The notes under the pieces: generated by a model | Database searches by the model: none | Told to the model about the DNA's origin: nothing | Seen by the model: the letters and a program-made list of their open reading frames with translations, nothing else | Program-made: the position numbers and the translations under genes | In this document: positions 45,217 through 55,667 of the stretch, one piece after another | Numbering within the stretch: the first letter of the stretch is position 1 | Layout: each line of letters begins with the position of its first letter | Assembly (NCBI GenBank): GCA_963921425.1 | Contig: OY992836.1 | Location: 14,897,614-14,961,613 of the forward strand | Length of the DNA: 64,000 nt | Source: Dryas octopetala | Taxonomy: Eukaryota; Streptophyta; Magnoliopsida; Rosales; Rosaceae | Direction: 5' to 3'

Positions 45217-47175
45217 TCACCAAAAGTTACCACAAGAGCATGTCCCATTTCGGAAGTGGTGAAATCTCATGTTATCTCTCACAACAATCTCTCTCCCTGT
45301 AATTTGTGATGCACCACACATGAACGCATGGCAATCTTCACAGATCCTAATGTTCTTCATAATCTTAATGGCACAACCAGAATCTGTACTGAGCAATGCA
45401 TATGCTAAAGCCAGCCTTTCACTATGAGCCATTAACAAACTTATCTTTTCTTCATCCGCTACATCATAAGCGACAGAATTCAGGTTTGGCCGGTACTGAT
45501 CATGAGCCTGTAATCTGTTCAGAAGGTCCTTCAATGTCTTCTTAATCTCAGAGTACTCCGGATGGGTCTTTTCACTTGCACAGAACTCATGAATTACCCC
45601 TTTCTTTGTTTCAACCCAACTATATGCAGGATTCTTCTTCAGTCCCTTCTCTCTCATCAACTTCCTCACTCTTGAAACATCATCCCACCTTCTTGCTTCC
45701 GCATATGTGTTAGAGAGCATCACATAGTTTCCAATGCTATCAGGTTCAAGCTCAAAAAGATGGTTAGCAGCAATCTGAGCGATCTCGGGATTCCCATAGA
45801 TACGACATGCTCCGAGTAGCGCTCCCCACACACCTCCATTGGCATCTATTGGCATTGTTTCGACAAGCTCAAGAGCTTCTTCCAAGCGCCCAGCTCGACC
45901 AAGTAGGTCCACCATGCAAGTGTAATGATCAACTGATGGAGCAACACCATAATACTTCTCCATGGTTGCAAATAACTGCCTACCTTGATCAACCATACCC
46001 GCATGGCTGCACGCAGTTAGCACCCCTATAAAAGTAACCCGGTTAGGTCTTATCTCAGTCGTCAACATCTCATGAAACAATTCTATCGCTGCACTGGCAC
46101 GACTGTGCGTTGCAAACCCCGAAATCATTGAGCTATAAGAAAATACGTTTCTTTCTTTCATTCCTTGAAAAACTCTGTATGCCTCATCCAAGCTCCCACA
46201 CTTTGAGTACATATCTATCAATGCAGATCCCACAAGAACATTTTCAGCAGGCCCAAAACCAGATTTCTCGGCAATATTTCGAACCCAATTAGCATACTTA
46301 GACCCACCCAATTGTGCACAAGCTGAAACGATACCAACCAACGTTATCTCATCGGTCCCTACACCAGCACCTTGCATTCTCTCAAAGCACGCCAACACCT
46401 CTCTCGGCCGGGCATTCTGGGCATAACCGGTAACCATTGCCGTCCACGCCACCATATCTTTCACAGGCAACCCGTCAAACAAATCCCGAGCCGATTCCAT
46501 ATCCCCACTCTTCGCATAAGCAACTATCAACTCGGTCCAAGAAACCACATCCCTATCAGGCATTTCATCAAACACCTTGCGCGCACACTCTAAAAACCCA
46601 CATTTCACATACATATCAATCATAGTGTTGCCCACATACAAATCCGACGCAAACCCACCAACCAAAATCGTCTGGGCATGTATCTGCCGACCCAAATTCA
46701 CATCAAGAACATACCCACAAGCCTTAAAAAGCGCCGAGAACGTAAATGAAACCGGCACAGTACCCTCTCTTCGCATGGAGGTATACAAATCCAGCGCCTC
46801 AGAAATGCGTCCTTCAATGGTGTAACCACGAATCATAGCCATCCAGAGAAATGGGCTCGGGTAATTGATCTCTTCGAAGACGAGTCGAGGGTAGGTGTCC
46901 ATTGGGACTTTGCACTTGGTGAGGGTGCGAATGAGCTTGGTGAGGACGTAGCCACATTGGTCATGGCCTTTGCGGAGGAGATGGGCGTGTACTCCTTTGA
47001 CTTGGTTGAGGCTGGTACACCCATCTAGAGAAGTAACGAGTTTGTGCTCTAAGAGCTTCTTCTGCTGCTGAAACTCGGAGAAGGGAATGAAGACTTTGCT
47101 TTGTTGTGGTTGTGGCTGTTGAGGTAAAAGCTTGTAAATTGGTATTGTCGAGAATTTGCGAGAGAGATGAAGCAT
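45217..47175 (-). CDS. DYW-type pentatricopeptide repeat protein (RNA editing factor)
   Basis: Intronless, 652 residues, typical for PLS-class PPR genes. The N terminus (MLHLSRKFSTIPIYKLL) looks like an organelle presequence, more mitochondrial than plastid. Repeats include DLYVGNTMIDMYVKCGF, DVVSWTELIVAYAKSGD and NVLVGSALIDMYSKCGS. E motifs follow (GVWGALLGACRIYGN, then YVMLSNTYAEARRWDDV). The DYW deaminase domain has HSERLA, C-x2-C (CEDCHAF) and C-terminal CSCGNFW. HSE and CxxC are the zinc and catalytic residues for C-to-U editing and are intact, so the protein can plausibly edit itself. The last triplet is NFW instead of DYW. By recollection it is closest to Arabidopsis At5g44230, with moderate certainty. 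It is divergent from FRS copy 1, with only about 230 bp between. Confidence 0.92.
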   Translation of the reverse strand: MLHLSRKFSTIPIYKLLPQQPQPQQSKVFIPFSEFQQQKKLLEHKLVTSLDGCTSLNQVKGVHAHLLRKGHDQCGYVLTKLIRTLTKCKVPMDTYPRLVFEEINYPSPFLWMAMIRGYTIEGRISEALDLYTSMRREGTVPVSFTFSALFKACGYVLDVNLGRQIHAQTILVGGFASDLYVGNTMIDMYVKCGFLECARKVFDEMPDRDVVSWTELIVAYAKSGDMESARDLFDGLPVKDMVAWTAMVTGYAQNARPREVLACFERMQGAGVGTDEITLVGIVSACAQLGGSKYANWVRNIAEKSGFGPAENVLVGSALIDMYSKCGSLDEAYRVFQGMKERNVFSYSSMISGFATHSRASAAIELFHEMLTTEIRPNRVTFIGVLTACSHAGMVDQGRQLFATMEKYYGVAPSVDHYTCMVDLLGRAGRLEEALELVETMPIDANGGVWGALLGACRIYGNPEIAQIAANHLFELEPDSIGNYVMLSNTYAEARRWDDVSRVRKLMREKGLKKNPAYSWVETKKGVIHEFCASEKTHPEYSEIKKTLKDLLNRLQAHDQYRPNLNSVAYDVADEEKISLLMAHSERLALAYALLSTDSGCAIKIMKNIRICEDCHAFMCGASQITGREIVVRDNMRFHHFRNGTCSCGNFW

Positions 47176-48024
47176 TGTCGGGAAATTGATTGGAGTCTGA
47201 TTGCATTTGATAAAAAAGGAATTTCCGCGGTAAAGATAAAACGATGCGTTTTGTCAAAGCAGGACAATGAAAACGATGCGTTTTGGTTTCGCTCTAATTG
47301 CAATACTCTGTTCTCTTCGCATGGTGACGACACCATAACACTCAGCCCAAACTCCAAAGTCCTCTCTCTGTTCTCTTCGCTGCCCAGCCATACCCACATT
47401 TGAACGGCGACGTATCAAGTCTCCTTCTTCTCTCTCGTATTTCGGCGAACCAGGTAGTTCATCTCTCTGGGTCGTTATGATTATTGCAGTGTTGCTGTTT
47501 TCTATTTCTTTTTTTCGTTTTGAAAAGGCAGGAGGTTGATGATGAATTGATTGGTATTTCGTTGATGAAATTTGATGTTAATTCGTTAGGGATATTGGAT
47601 GACAGTTTATAGAAATTGGTTCTAATAGTTTAGGAAAATTTGAGGCACAATCTGAATATATCCCTGTTCTTGAAGACAATATATTTGTAATTTAATTTTG
47701 CAAATGTTACATTGCAAGCTGTTTTAGGAAATGTGATAGTTCGATTTTTTTTTGCAAATGGTCTGCATCGTTCATGCAATTTTGGGATGGTTTGAACATG
47801 TCTTTTCTTTTGAAGAAAGTTAGAGGTTGAGCTTAAAAGGAGATACCTTCATAATTTTTTAACAGTGAAATTTTTGTTTGCATTTTCTGTTTGCAAATGT
47901 TTAGCTAATCCTTTTACTTATACTGCGTACCGTGCCAAACGAATGTCTTGCATTTTGGATTTTACTGTTTTGTCATGTACAAGTACTAAAGAATTTGTTT
48001 ATGATTAGGCTGTTGGTTTGGCTA
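47176..48024. promoter_or_regulatory. Compact divergent promoter and FRS-1 leader
   Basis: About 230 bp separate the PPR start (47175, minus) from the likely first FRS exon (ending CGAACCAG at 47453, donor GTAGTT). A leader intron of about 555 bp then runs to the ATTAG acceptor at 48008. FRS copy 2 has the same layout (exon end 52521, acceptor 52852), supporting this structure. Confidence 0.6.
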
Positions 48025-50058
48025 ATGGATTGTGATCATAAAAGGCAAATATTAGAAAAAACTGACAAGGGAGAAATATTTGAAGAATGTGATGAACTAA
48101 AAGTGGGAATGGAAGTGAGTAATGAAGCTGAAGCTTACCAGCTATGCAACACATATGCCTTTAAGAAAGGTTTTAGTATTCGTAAAGGGCATATTCGAAG
48201 AGATGCACAAAACAATATCCGACAACGAGACTTTTTGTGTTCAAAAGAAGGGTTTCAACTAGATGAAGACTTGTGTGAAGTGAAAAAAATGAGAAGATTG
48301 GAGACGAGAACAGGTTGCAAGGCTGTCATTCGATTCACTGTGGAGAATGGTTCATGGAAGATCACGCACATCAATTCAGCTCATAATCACGAGTTTGCTA
48401 AGCCTGAAGAGAGACAGTTTCTAAGATCCAGTAGAAATATACCAAGTGTTCGTGCAGCTATCATTGGTTCTACGGTTGATACGAGTATAAGATCAACAAA
48501 ATCATACAATTTGGGAAAAGAATTTGGCAGTGTTGAAGATGCTGGATTTACTAAGAACGATTGTCATAATTCTTTGCAAAGGAAGATGGAAGACAAGATA
48601 GAAGGAGCGGATGGACAAAGTTTGATAGATTATTTTAAGCATAAACAGTTGGAGGATCCTAATTTTTTCTACAGTGTTCAAGTGGATCAGTTTAACCGGA
48701 TCATAAATTTTTTTTGGAGAGATGGCAGATCAAAGTTAGATTATGATTGCTTTGGAGATGTTGTTTGCTTTGACACTACATTTCGGACCATTAAATACAA
48801 TTTAATTTGTGCTCCATTTGTGGGAGTTAATCATCATTGGAAGAATGTCTTATTTGGTTGTGCCGTTTTATTGGATGAGAGCACCAACTCATTTATTTGG
48901 TTGTTTGAAACATTTTTGGAGTCAATGGGATATAAACAGCCAAAAACCATTTTCACGGATGAGGATAATGCAATGGCAAATGCAATTGGGACTGTGCTTC
49001 CGGAGACACACCATCGATTATGCACTTGGAACATCACTAAGAATGCTACACAACATCTTGCCAATCATTTCACTAATCCTGAATTCAAGAAGCACTTCAA
49101 CAAATGCTTTCATGATTGTTTTACTGAAGCAGAATTTCAAGCTGTGTGGGAGGACATGATTAGAAAGTTTAACCTTGAAAGTAATTCGTGGCTGAAGACG
49201 TTGTATTCACTTCGAGAGAAATGGTCTCCTGCTTTTAGCTTAGATACTTTCTCAGCGAATATTGGGTCCAGCCAAAGGGGGGAGAGCACAAACGGTATTT
49301 TCCATCAGATTTCAAGGAAAACAATGGATCTCACTTGTTTTGCACACCATTATGAGCAAAAAACAAAAGAAATGCGATTCACAGAGTTGGAAGATGATTT
49401 TCGTTGTAGAAACAGTATGCCTCATCTTAGAGTAAATAGTGGTATCTTTAAGCATGCAGCTACTGAGTACACCGTTAAAATGTATTCATTCTTTGAAAAT
49501 GAGCTTATGAGTATCTTTGGGGTGAGGATGATGGAAGTTGGTAATGATGGCAACCAGTATATCTATGAAGCAATTGAAGAAGGTCATCAAAGAGTCTACA
49601 TAATTCATTACAACTCTACTACATCCATGATTTCTTGTTCTTGTAAGTTATTTGAATCCATGGGATCGTTGTGTCGTCATGCCCTAAAAGTATTGGATTT
49701 AAAAAACTTCACAAGCATACCCACCCAATACATATTGAAGAGATGGACTAAAGGGGCTAAAAAAGGGATTGTAGTGAGTAGTGATTTATGTACGCCATCA
49801 TATAAAAAGGCGAAGTCTGTCCAATCATTGCGCCTAAGTGAGTTGATGCATGAAGGAACTAATGTTTTCAGTATAGGCTCATTGTGTGATTCAGGAACAA
49901 GGATTGTCAAACAAAAGTTAGCGGAGACCATGATGTTACTTGAAAGTGACCAGGAAACTACAAACATGTTGGGAAATTTGAGCAAAGTTGATGACCAATT
50001 TGTTCGTGATGTGCTTATTGATAAGCAAAGTGTGGAATCCCCTTGTTGTGAGGGTTAA
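48025..50058 (+). CDS. FRS: FAR1-related (FRS) protein, tandem copy 1
   Basis: Nuclear protein of the FHY3/FAR1 family, descended from Mutator-type transposases; family members act in light, circadian and chlorophyll pathways. The 677 residues from the ATG at 48025 (chosen by match to copy 2 and the leader acceptor just upstream) contain an N-terminal FAR1 zinc-binding domain (RDFLCSKEGF, RTGCKAVIRF, HNHEF), a MULE transposase core (VCFDTTFRT with D250, FTDEDNAM with D312, RGEST with E420, matching a DDE triad) and a SWIM zinc finger (C538-S-C540, then CRHALKV). The reading frame is unbroken. Which Arabidopsis FRS it matches is not settled from sequence alone. Confidence 0.9.
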   Translation: MDCDHKRQILEKTDKGEIFEECDELKVGMEVSNEAEAYQLCNTYAFKKGFSIRKGHIRRDAQNNIRQRDFLCSKEGFQLDEDLCEVKKMRRLETRTGCKAVIRFTVENGSWKITHINSAHNHEFAKPEERQFLRSSRNIPSVRAAIIGSTVDTSIRSTKSYNLGKEFGSVEDAGFTKNDCHNSLQRKMEDKIEGADGQSLIDYFKHKQLEDPNFFYSVQVDQFNRIINFFWRDGRSKLDYDCFGDVVCFDTTFRTIKYNLICAPFVGVNHHWKNVLFGCAVLLDESTNSFIWLFETFLESMGYKQPKTIFTDEDNAMANAIGTVLPETHHRLCTWNITKNATQHLANHFTNPEFKKHFNKCFHDCFTEAEFQAVWEDMIRKFNLESNSWLKTLYSLREKWSPAFSLDTFSANIGSSQRGESTNGIFHQISRKTMDLTCFAHHYEQKTKEMRFTELEDDFRCRNSMPHLRVNSGIFKHAATEYTVKMYSFFENELMSIFGVRMMEVGNDGNQYIYEAIEEGHQRVYIIHYNSTTSMISCSCKLFESMGSLCRHALKVLDLKNFTSIPTQYILKRWTKGAKKGIVVSSDLCTPSYKKAKSVQSLRLSELMHEGTNVFSIGSLCDSGTRIVKQKLAETMMLLESDQETTNMLGNLSKVDDQFVRDVLIDKQSVESPCCEG

Positions 50059-51247
50059 AGGAGAAATGCTAGATTGAAAAGTGTATGTTCAGGGTTTTGC
50101 TTATTTTTGTGCTTAATATTGCACTTCATTGCGTAAGATGTTCAAAGGTCAGATTTTTTTTTTCTTCTTTGGCAGAAGCCATCATTGTACATTTTTTTTT
50201 TCTTTGTCAAGTGACAATTCCCTCATGTTAGATGTATTTGGTTATTTGCTTCTTGTACATACTGGAGTTTGAATTTTATAATTTGGATAGGTGAATCAGT
50301 ATGTTCTTTGCTTTGCAGTGAAGTCCTCCTATAGTTTATTAACATTAATGGATTTGGGATACATTTAAGTAGCATGTCATTTTGGTCTAATACACTTTGT
50401 TATTAAATTCCTCTTATAATTTAGTTAATGTGCATGCTGTGATATTTCTTTTTGGTAGAGAGTTGCTTCTTGGCATTTTATCCCTAGGTTATGTGGTAAA
50501 TGAATTGTTAAATATTTTAAACTGGAAAATGCTTATAAGATGCACAATTGACACTAGCGTGAACTGTATATGCGCACCTTCAGCACGGTGTAGGATAATA
50601 ATCTTGATTCACTTACAGTATTGTCATTTCTCATGGCTTCAAGCTTAATAACGAACCAATGATACAACTTAAGTTCCATGAAACACAGGAATAAAAACTC
50701 ATCAAGAGACTTTTATAGAAAAACTTCATGAATATAAACTATAACTAGTCTTACAAAAAGACTACAGAAAAAAATGGAATCTATAACCAAAAATTATAAG
50801 TGGAGAGACATTGCAGAAAAGAGGATCCTGTTGAGAGTTTGAAAACCCATCAGAATTTGAAGCCACCACAAACAGATAGAGCAATGATGAAAATCAAGGC
50901 AACTCAGATTACAGACTAAGCTTGATCTTCATCATATGCAACCACATTTTCCTCGTCTTGTTTCATGCTTCCTAAAATCTTGGGAAGCATTGTTTCCAGT
51001 AGTTTGCTTCTGCCTTGCAATTTAATCATCTTGAAAGCTAGAGTTAGACCTCTTACAAAGTATTAGGGGAGAGGATGATGGTCTCAAGTCACGTACTGTT
51101 TATGTTTACTTGTTACATATTTTTTGCAACTCCGTAATAAGGTGCAGGATCGTTGATATAAGTATAGTTTTCTATGGATTTGTTGGAAGTATATGTTTCC
51201 TAATTTCGTCACTTGTATAGTTACTAGACGCTAGACAATACAAAACA
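50059..51247. other. FRS-1 3' flank with copy-1-specific insertion
   Basis: 50059-50600 resembles the flank of FRS copy 2. About 50640-51200 has no counterpart there and contains an orphan exon-like ORF on minus (50916-51037). Confidence 0.45.
50916..51037 (-). pseudogene. Orphan 3'-terminal exon-like fragment
   Basis: Minus strand: a CTCTAG acceptor followed by an open frame ending in TAG, reading FKMIKLQGRSKLLETMLPKI, then LGSMKQDEENVVAYDEDQA. The amphipathic, acidic C terminus looks like real coding sequence, but no upstream exons are visible. I do not recognise the parent gene. It lies in the segment specific to the first FRS unit. Confidence 0.35.
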
Positions 51248-51655
51248 GGTGAACTGTCTTTGTGCATTCATCAAGGAGCATGGTCCTCTCAGTATTGCTG
51301 AAACCTGGGATGGTGTTAAGGTAATTTGATTACCATTTAAAAGTGCTGTTGCTCTACTAAACTCGATTAATCTTTAATTTGTGACTTTGTACATGTTTGA
51401 TGTAGTCATTAAGTACAGATTGGTTTAACAAATGTGTAAAACTGTAAACCATTTTCATGAATTTGGTTTGTGAGGACTAAAGAGCAAGAGGCACATGGAG
51501 ATAGTGTTGAGGTGGATGTGGATGAGGCAGAAGCTTTAGACTGATATGCAACCATGTAGGGCCTCAGAAGCAGTTTCTGTATACTGACTTGGTTTACAAA
51601 GGCTAAAATTGAAGCAGCAGGCAAAACCAGTAACTGATTCTCCATAACCCAAGTC
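51248..51655 (+). pseudogene. Decayed copy of the winged-helix-like gene
   Basis: Similar to both exons of the intact gene at 55668-56145: KEHGPLSIAETWDGVK-like sequence with the same GTAATTTG donor, then a second exon resembling SKRHMKIVLRWM. The 5' part with the ATG is lost. One extra T makes an in-frame stop (CTT TAG at 51534-51539), and further indels follow. This is a pseudogene from the FRS/winged-helix tandem duplication. Confidence 0.8.
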
Positions 51656-52871
51656 CCCTTGAAGTCTATGTTGTACTAGCTGAGAAGCTTGCTCTGCATT
51701 AAATCAAACCTGGAATTGTTTTGCTACAACCACTAATGTAAAACTAGGGGCTAAATGCTTTATTCTAATCCTCTCTCTTTCAATTTTGTGAGTGATTCTT
51801 ATCTAGCTAAGGTTTCAGACTTAGTTTCGGGCAATGGTTGGGGGCACAAGAAATGACCAAGCAATATATGGTCCACAAAGGAAAATAAAAAGAACTGTTA
51901 AAAAGCAAGAAACATAGATAAAGTCAAACAAAGCATAGTAACACTGAAAGAATTTTACTTCTCTCTAATTATTGAGTTTTTATCAAAACAGTCAAAAATT
52001 TACTTCCTCTTTTCAAAAAAGAAAAAAACAAGGATATCAAAAGATTATGCAAAACAAAACCAAAACAGATTGATTACACATTATAAATTTACACATTAAA
52101 TGAATAATTTATGTATCAACTAGTTGTTGATTAATTAAAAAAACCTGAATTGTATTTTTCCATTATGCATTTAATTTTTGGTTATTCTTAAAACTTTTCT
52201 TTTATATTGTACCAACAAATTTTATTTTTTTATTTTTATAAAAACTAGTATTCCATTGAAAAAACACAGGTAATTCAAATAAAAAAGAAAAAAAAGAAAA
52301 AAGATGGGTAATTTTTGCGGGTAAAAACTATATACTAGACTAACTAGTATATTCCCCTCAGTCCTCTCTCTATTTTATCTATTCGCCGTCGTGGCCAGTG
52401 CCCACTCAGTCTCCTCCCACAACCCATATTCCCGTTGCAGCTCTCGCTGCCCACAGCCCTCCATTGAAACTCGACGACGCAGCAAGCCTCCTCCTTTTTT
52501 GTTTCTCGGCGAACCATCCAGGTATCTCCCCCGTCCTCTCTTGGTCTTGGCTGGATATGATTATTTTATGAAATTCTTGGAGTTAAAGTTGATGGGTACT
52601 TCCTTTATGGAATGTGATGTTAATTTCTTATGGATATTGATTGATAATTTCATAGAAATGGCTTTTACTAAGCTGAACAGATGATTGCTCTTGAAGATAT
52701 TATTTGTAATTTAAGTAAAAAATAGAACTTTTGTTTGCAAATATATATGGTTCATATTTTACTTGCATTACATAAAAAAAACGTAGCTGTTACATTTTGG
52801 GTTTTACTATTTTGTCAATACAAGTACTAAAAAACTTCTTGTTTATGATTAGGCTGCTGATTTATTAGAAA
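51656..52871. other. Spacer and leader of FRS copy 2
   Basis: AT-rich spacer. The likely FRS-2 first exon lies around 52380-52521, ending CGAACCATCCAG before a GTATCT donor. Nothing else is supported. Confidence 0.5.
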
Positions 52872-54830
52872 ATGGATTGTGGAAGTGATGAACTTAAAGT
52901 GGGAATGGAGGTATGTAATGAAACTGAAGCTTTCAATCTGTGCAACACCTATGCCTTGAAGAAAGGCTTTAGTATTCGTAAAGGAAATATTCGAAGAGAT
53001 GTGAAAAATAATATCCGGCAACGAGACTTCTTGTGTTCAAAACAAGGGTTCCAATCAGATGAAGATTTAGGCGAAGTGAGAAAAGTGAGAAGATTAGAGA
53101 CAAGAACAGGTTGTAAGGCTCTAATTCGATTCACTGTGGATAAAGGTATATGGAAAATCACTCACATCAATCCACATCATAATCACGAGTTTGCTAGGCT
53201 TGAAGAAAGGCAATTCCTAAAATCTGGTAGAAAATTACCAAATGCTCATGCAGCTGACATCAGTTCTATGGTTGATGGGAATATAAGACCAACAAAATCT
53301 TACTTACACTTGGAAAAAGAAATTGGCAGTGTTGAGAATACTGGGTTCACTAAGAAAGACTATAGAAGTAATTATTTGCAGAGGATGGAGAAAAAAATTA
53401 TAGATGGAGCAGATGGACAAAATTTGATGAATTATTTTAGGCATAAGCAAGTTGAGGATCCAAATTTTTTTTACAGTGTTCAAGTGGATCAATCTAGTCG
53501 AATGACAAATTTATTTTGGAGAGATAGTAGATCAAAGTTAGATTATGATTGCTTCGGAGATGTTGTATACTTTGACACCACATTTCGAACCAAGAAATAC
53601 AATCTAATTTGTGCTTCATTTGTGGGAGTTAATCATCATTGGAAGAATGTTTTATTTGGTTGTGCTTTTTTGTTGGATGAGAGCACCGATTCATATATTT
53701 GGTTGTTTGAAACATTTTTGGAGTCAATGGGAAATAAACAACCGAAAACCATTTTCACGGATGAGGATGATGCAATGGCAAATGCAATTGAGAGTATGCT
53801 TCCAGAGACACGCCATCAACTATGCACATGTCACATCTCTAAGAATGCTACACAATATCTTGCTAGTCATTCTGCCAATGTTGAGTTCAAGGAGCACTTT
53901 AACAAATGCCTTCAAGATTGTCTTACTGAAGCAGAATTTGAAGCAGTGTGGGCTGACATGATTAAAAAGTTCAACCTTGAGAATCATTCATGGTTGATAA
54001 AGTTATATTCACTTCGAGATAAATGGTGTCCTGCTTTTAGCTTAGATACTTTCACAGCCAACATTAGATCTGCCGAGAGGGGTGAGAGCATAAACAATAC
54101 TTTCCATCAAATTTCTACAAAAACAACTGATCTCATTGGTCTTGTACATCATTATGAGAAAAAGGCAAAAGTGATGCGATCAACAGAGTTGGAAGAGGAT
54201 TTTCGGTGTAAAAATGGTATGCCTCATCTTAGAGTAAATAGTGGTATCTTTAAGCATGCAGCTACTGAGTACACTATTAAAATGTTTTCATTCTTTGAAA
54301 ATGAGCTTATGAGTATCTTTGGGGTGAGGATGATAGAAGTTGGTAATGATGGCAACCAATATATTTATGAAGCAGTTGAAGAAGGTCATCAAAGAGTCTA
54401 CATAATTCAATATGACTCTACTACTTCCATGATTTCTTGTTCTTGTAAGTTGTTTGAATCCATGGGATTGTTGTGTCGTCATGCCCTAAAAGTATTGGAT
54501 TTAAAAAACTTCACAAGCATACCCACCCAATACATAGTGAAGAGATGGACTAAAGGCGCAAAGAAAGGGATTAGAGTGAGTAGCGATCTATGTGCATTGC
54601 CATATAAAATGGTGAAGTCTGCTCAGTCATTGCGGCTAAGTGAGTTGATGCATGAAGGAAATAATGTTTTCAATGTAGGCTCACTGTGTGATTCAGGAAC
54701 AAGGATTGTCAAACAAAAGTTAGTGGAGGCTATGAAGTTACTTGAAAGTGATGAGGAAACTACATCCATGTTGGGAAATATGAACAAAGTAGCTGACCAA
54801 TTTGTTTGTGATGTGCTTCATGATAATTGA
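52872..54830 (+). CDS. FRS: FAR1-related (FRS) protein, tandem copy 2
   Basis: 652 residues, a close paralogue of copy 1 and shorter at the N terminus (MDCGSDELKVGMEVCNE). FAR1 domain (RDFLCSKQGF, RTGCKALIRF, HNHEF), MULE core (VYFDTTFRT, FTDEDDAM, RGESI) and SWIM finger (SCSCKLFES, CRHALKV) are all present, with the candidate DDE residues kept. The frame is open throughout. Conservation is strongest in the C-terminal third (GIFKHAATEYT through SWIM), with more change in the linker after the FAR1 domain. Both copies are probably functional host genes, not active transposons, because no terminal inverted repeats frame them. Confidence 0.9.
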   Translation: MDCGSDELKVGMEVCNETEAFNLCNTYALKKGFSIRKGNIRRDVKNNIRQRDFLCSKQGFQSDEDLGEVRKVRRLETRTGCKALIRFTVDKGIWKITHINPHHNHEFARLEERQFLKSGRKLPNAHAADISSMVDGNIRPTKSYLHLEKEIGSVENTGFTKKDYRSNYLQRMEKKIIDGADGQNLMNYFRHKQVEDPNFFYSVQVDQSSRMTNLFWRDSRSKLDYDCFGDVVYFDTTFRTKKYNLICASFVGVNHHWKNVLFGCAFLLDESTDSYIWLFETFLESMGNKQPKTIFTDEDDAMANAIESMLPETRHQLCTCHISKNATQYLASHSANVEFKEHFNKCLQDCLTEAEFEAVWADMIKKFNLENHSWLIKLYSLRDKWCPAFSLDTFTANIRSAERGESINNTFHQISTKTTDLIGLVHHYEKKAKVMRSTELEEDFRCKNGMPHLRVNSGIFKHAATEYTIKMFSFFENELMSIFGVRMIEVGNDGNQYIYEAVEEGHQRVYIIQYDSTTSMISCSCKLFESMGLLCRHALKVLDLKNFTSIPTQYIVKRWTKGAKKGIRVSSDLCALPYKMVKSAQSLRLSELMHEGNNVFNVGSLCDSGTRIVKQKLVEAMKLLESDEETTSMLGNMNKVADQFVCDVLHDN

Positions 54831-55667
54831 ACGTGTTGGATCCCCTGGTTATGAGGGCTAAGGACATATCAAATGCTAGATTGTAAAGTGATTTGGAGAA
54901 TAGAAATATGTTCTGGGCTTGGCTTATTTTTGTGCTTAAATTTTCACTTGGTTGTGTAAGATGTTCAAACCTTTGAAATTTTTTTTCTTCTTTGGCAGAA
55001 GCCATCGTTATACTTTTAGTTTTTAAAGTGACTGTTCCCTCATGTTAAATATATTCATTCATTATGCTTCTTGTAAATATTGGAGTTTGAACTTTATAAT
55101 TTGGCTAGGTAAATCAGTAGTATGTGCTTTGTATTGGAGTGAATCCCTGTAGTTTATCAACGTTAATTCATTTGGGTTGAATTTAAGTAGCATGTCATTT
55201 TGGTTTAGAAAAGAGTAGCTTTCTTGGCATTTTATTCCTGGATTATGTGGTAATGAATTGTTACATACTTTTAACTGAAAATGACTGAACTTAAGGACAA
55301 TGTGATCTGTTCATTGTAAAGAAAAAAAAAAAGAAAAAAAGTTGACATGTATTCTAATTTAATATCAATGCTTATAAGATGCACATTTTACACTAGTGCG
55401 ATGACATCAGTGAAAATGATTAATAAGTGTTTTAAACAAGATTATGTAAACTAGATTTAAAAAATGTCCGAGTAAAAGGAAAACATATTCCGCTGAAATT
55501 TTGGACGAAATTTCTTTACCCAAAAAAAAGAAAAAGAAGAAATTAGTCTGGTTTAGCCCACCCAATAGATGTTAGTTTGGTTTATTTTGTTCCCTCCTTG
55601 GCTTTTCAGGTGACGAGTGTCTTTATAGCAAAGTGAGATTGGGTTTGGGAAAACAGAAGGTGGCAAT
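54831..55667. other. FRS-2 3' flank and promoter of the winged-helix-like gene
   Basis: The first part matches the FRS-1 3' flank. A-rich runs lie near 55320-55340. No gene is supported. Confidence 0.5.

Noticed and set aside
45807..47024. Plus- and minus-strand frames within the PPR gene
   Set aside because: Shadows of an intronless coding region; none has recognisable domains.
47932..48024. N-terminal extension of FRS-1 (ATG at 47932)
   Set aside because: It lies in the leader intron by comparison with FRS-2, which has the same ATTAG acceptor just before its ATG.
48025..54830. FRS genes as live Mutator transposons
   Set aside because: No terminal inverted repeats or 9-bp duplications frame them, and each has a conserved spliced leader, so they look like host genes.
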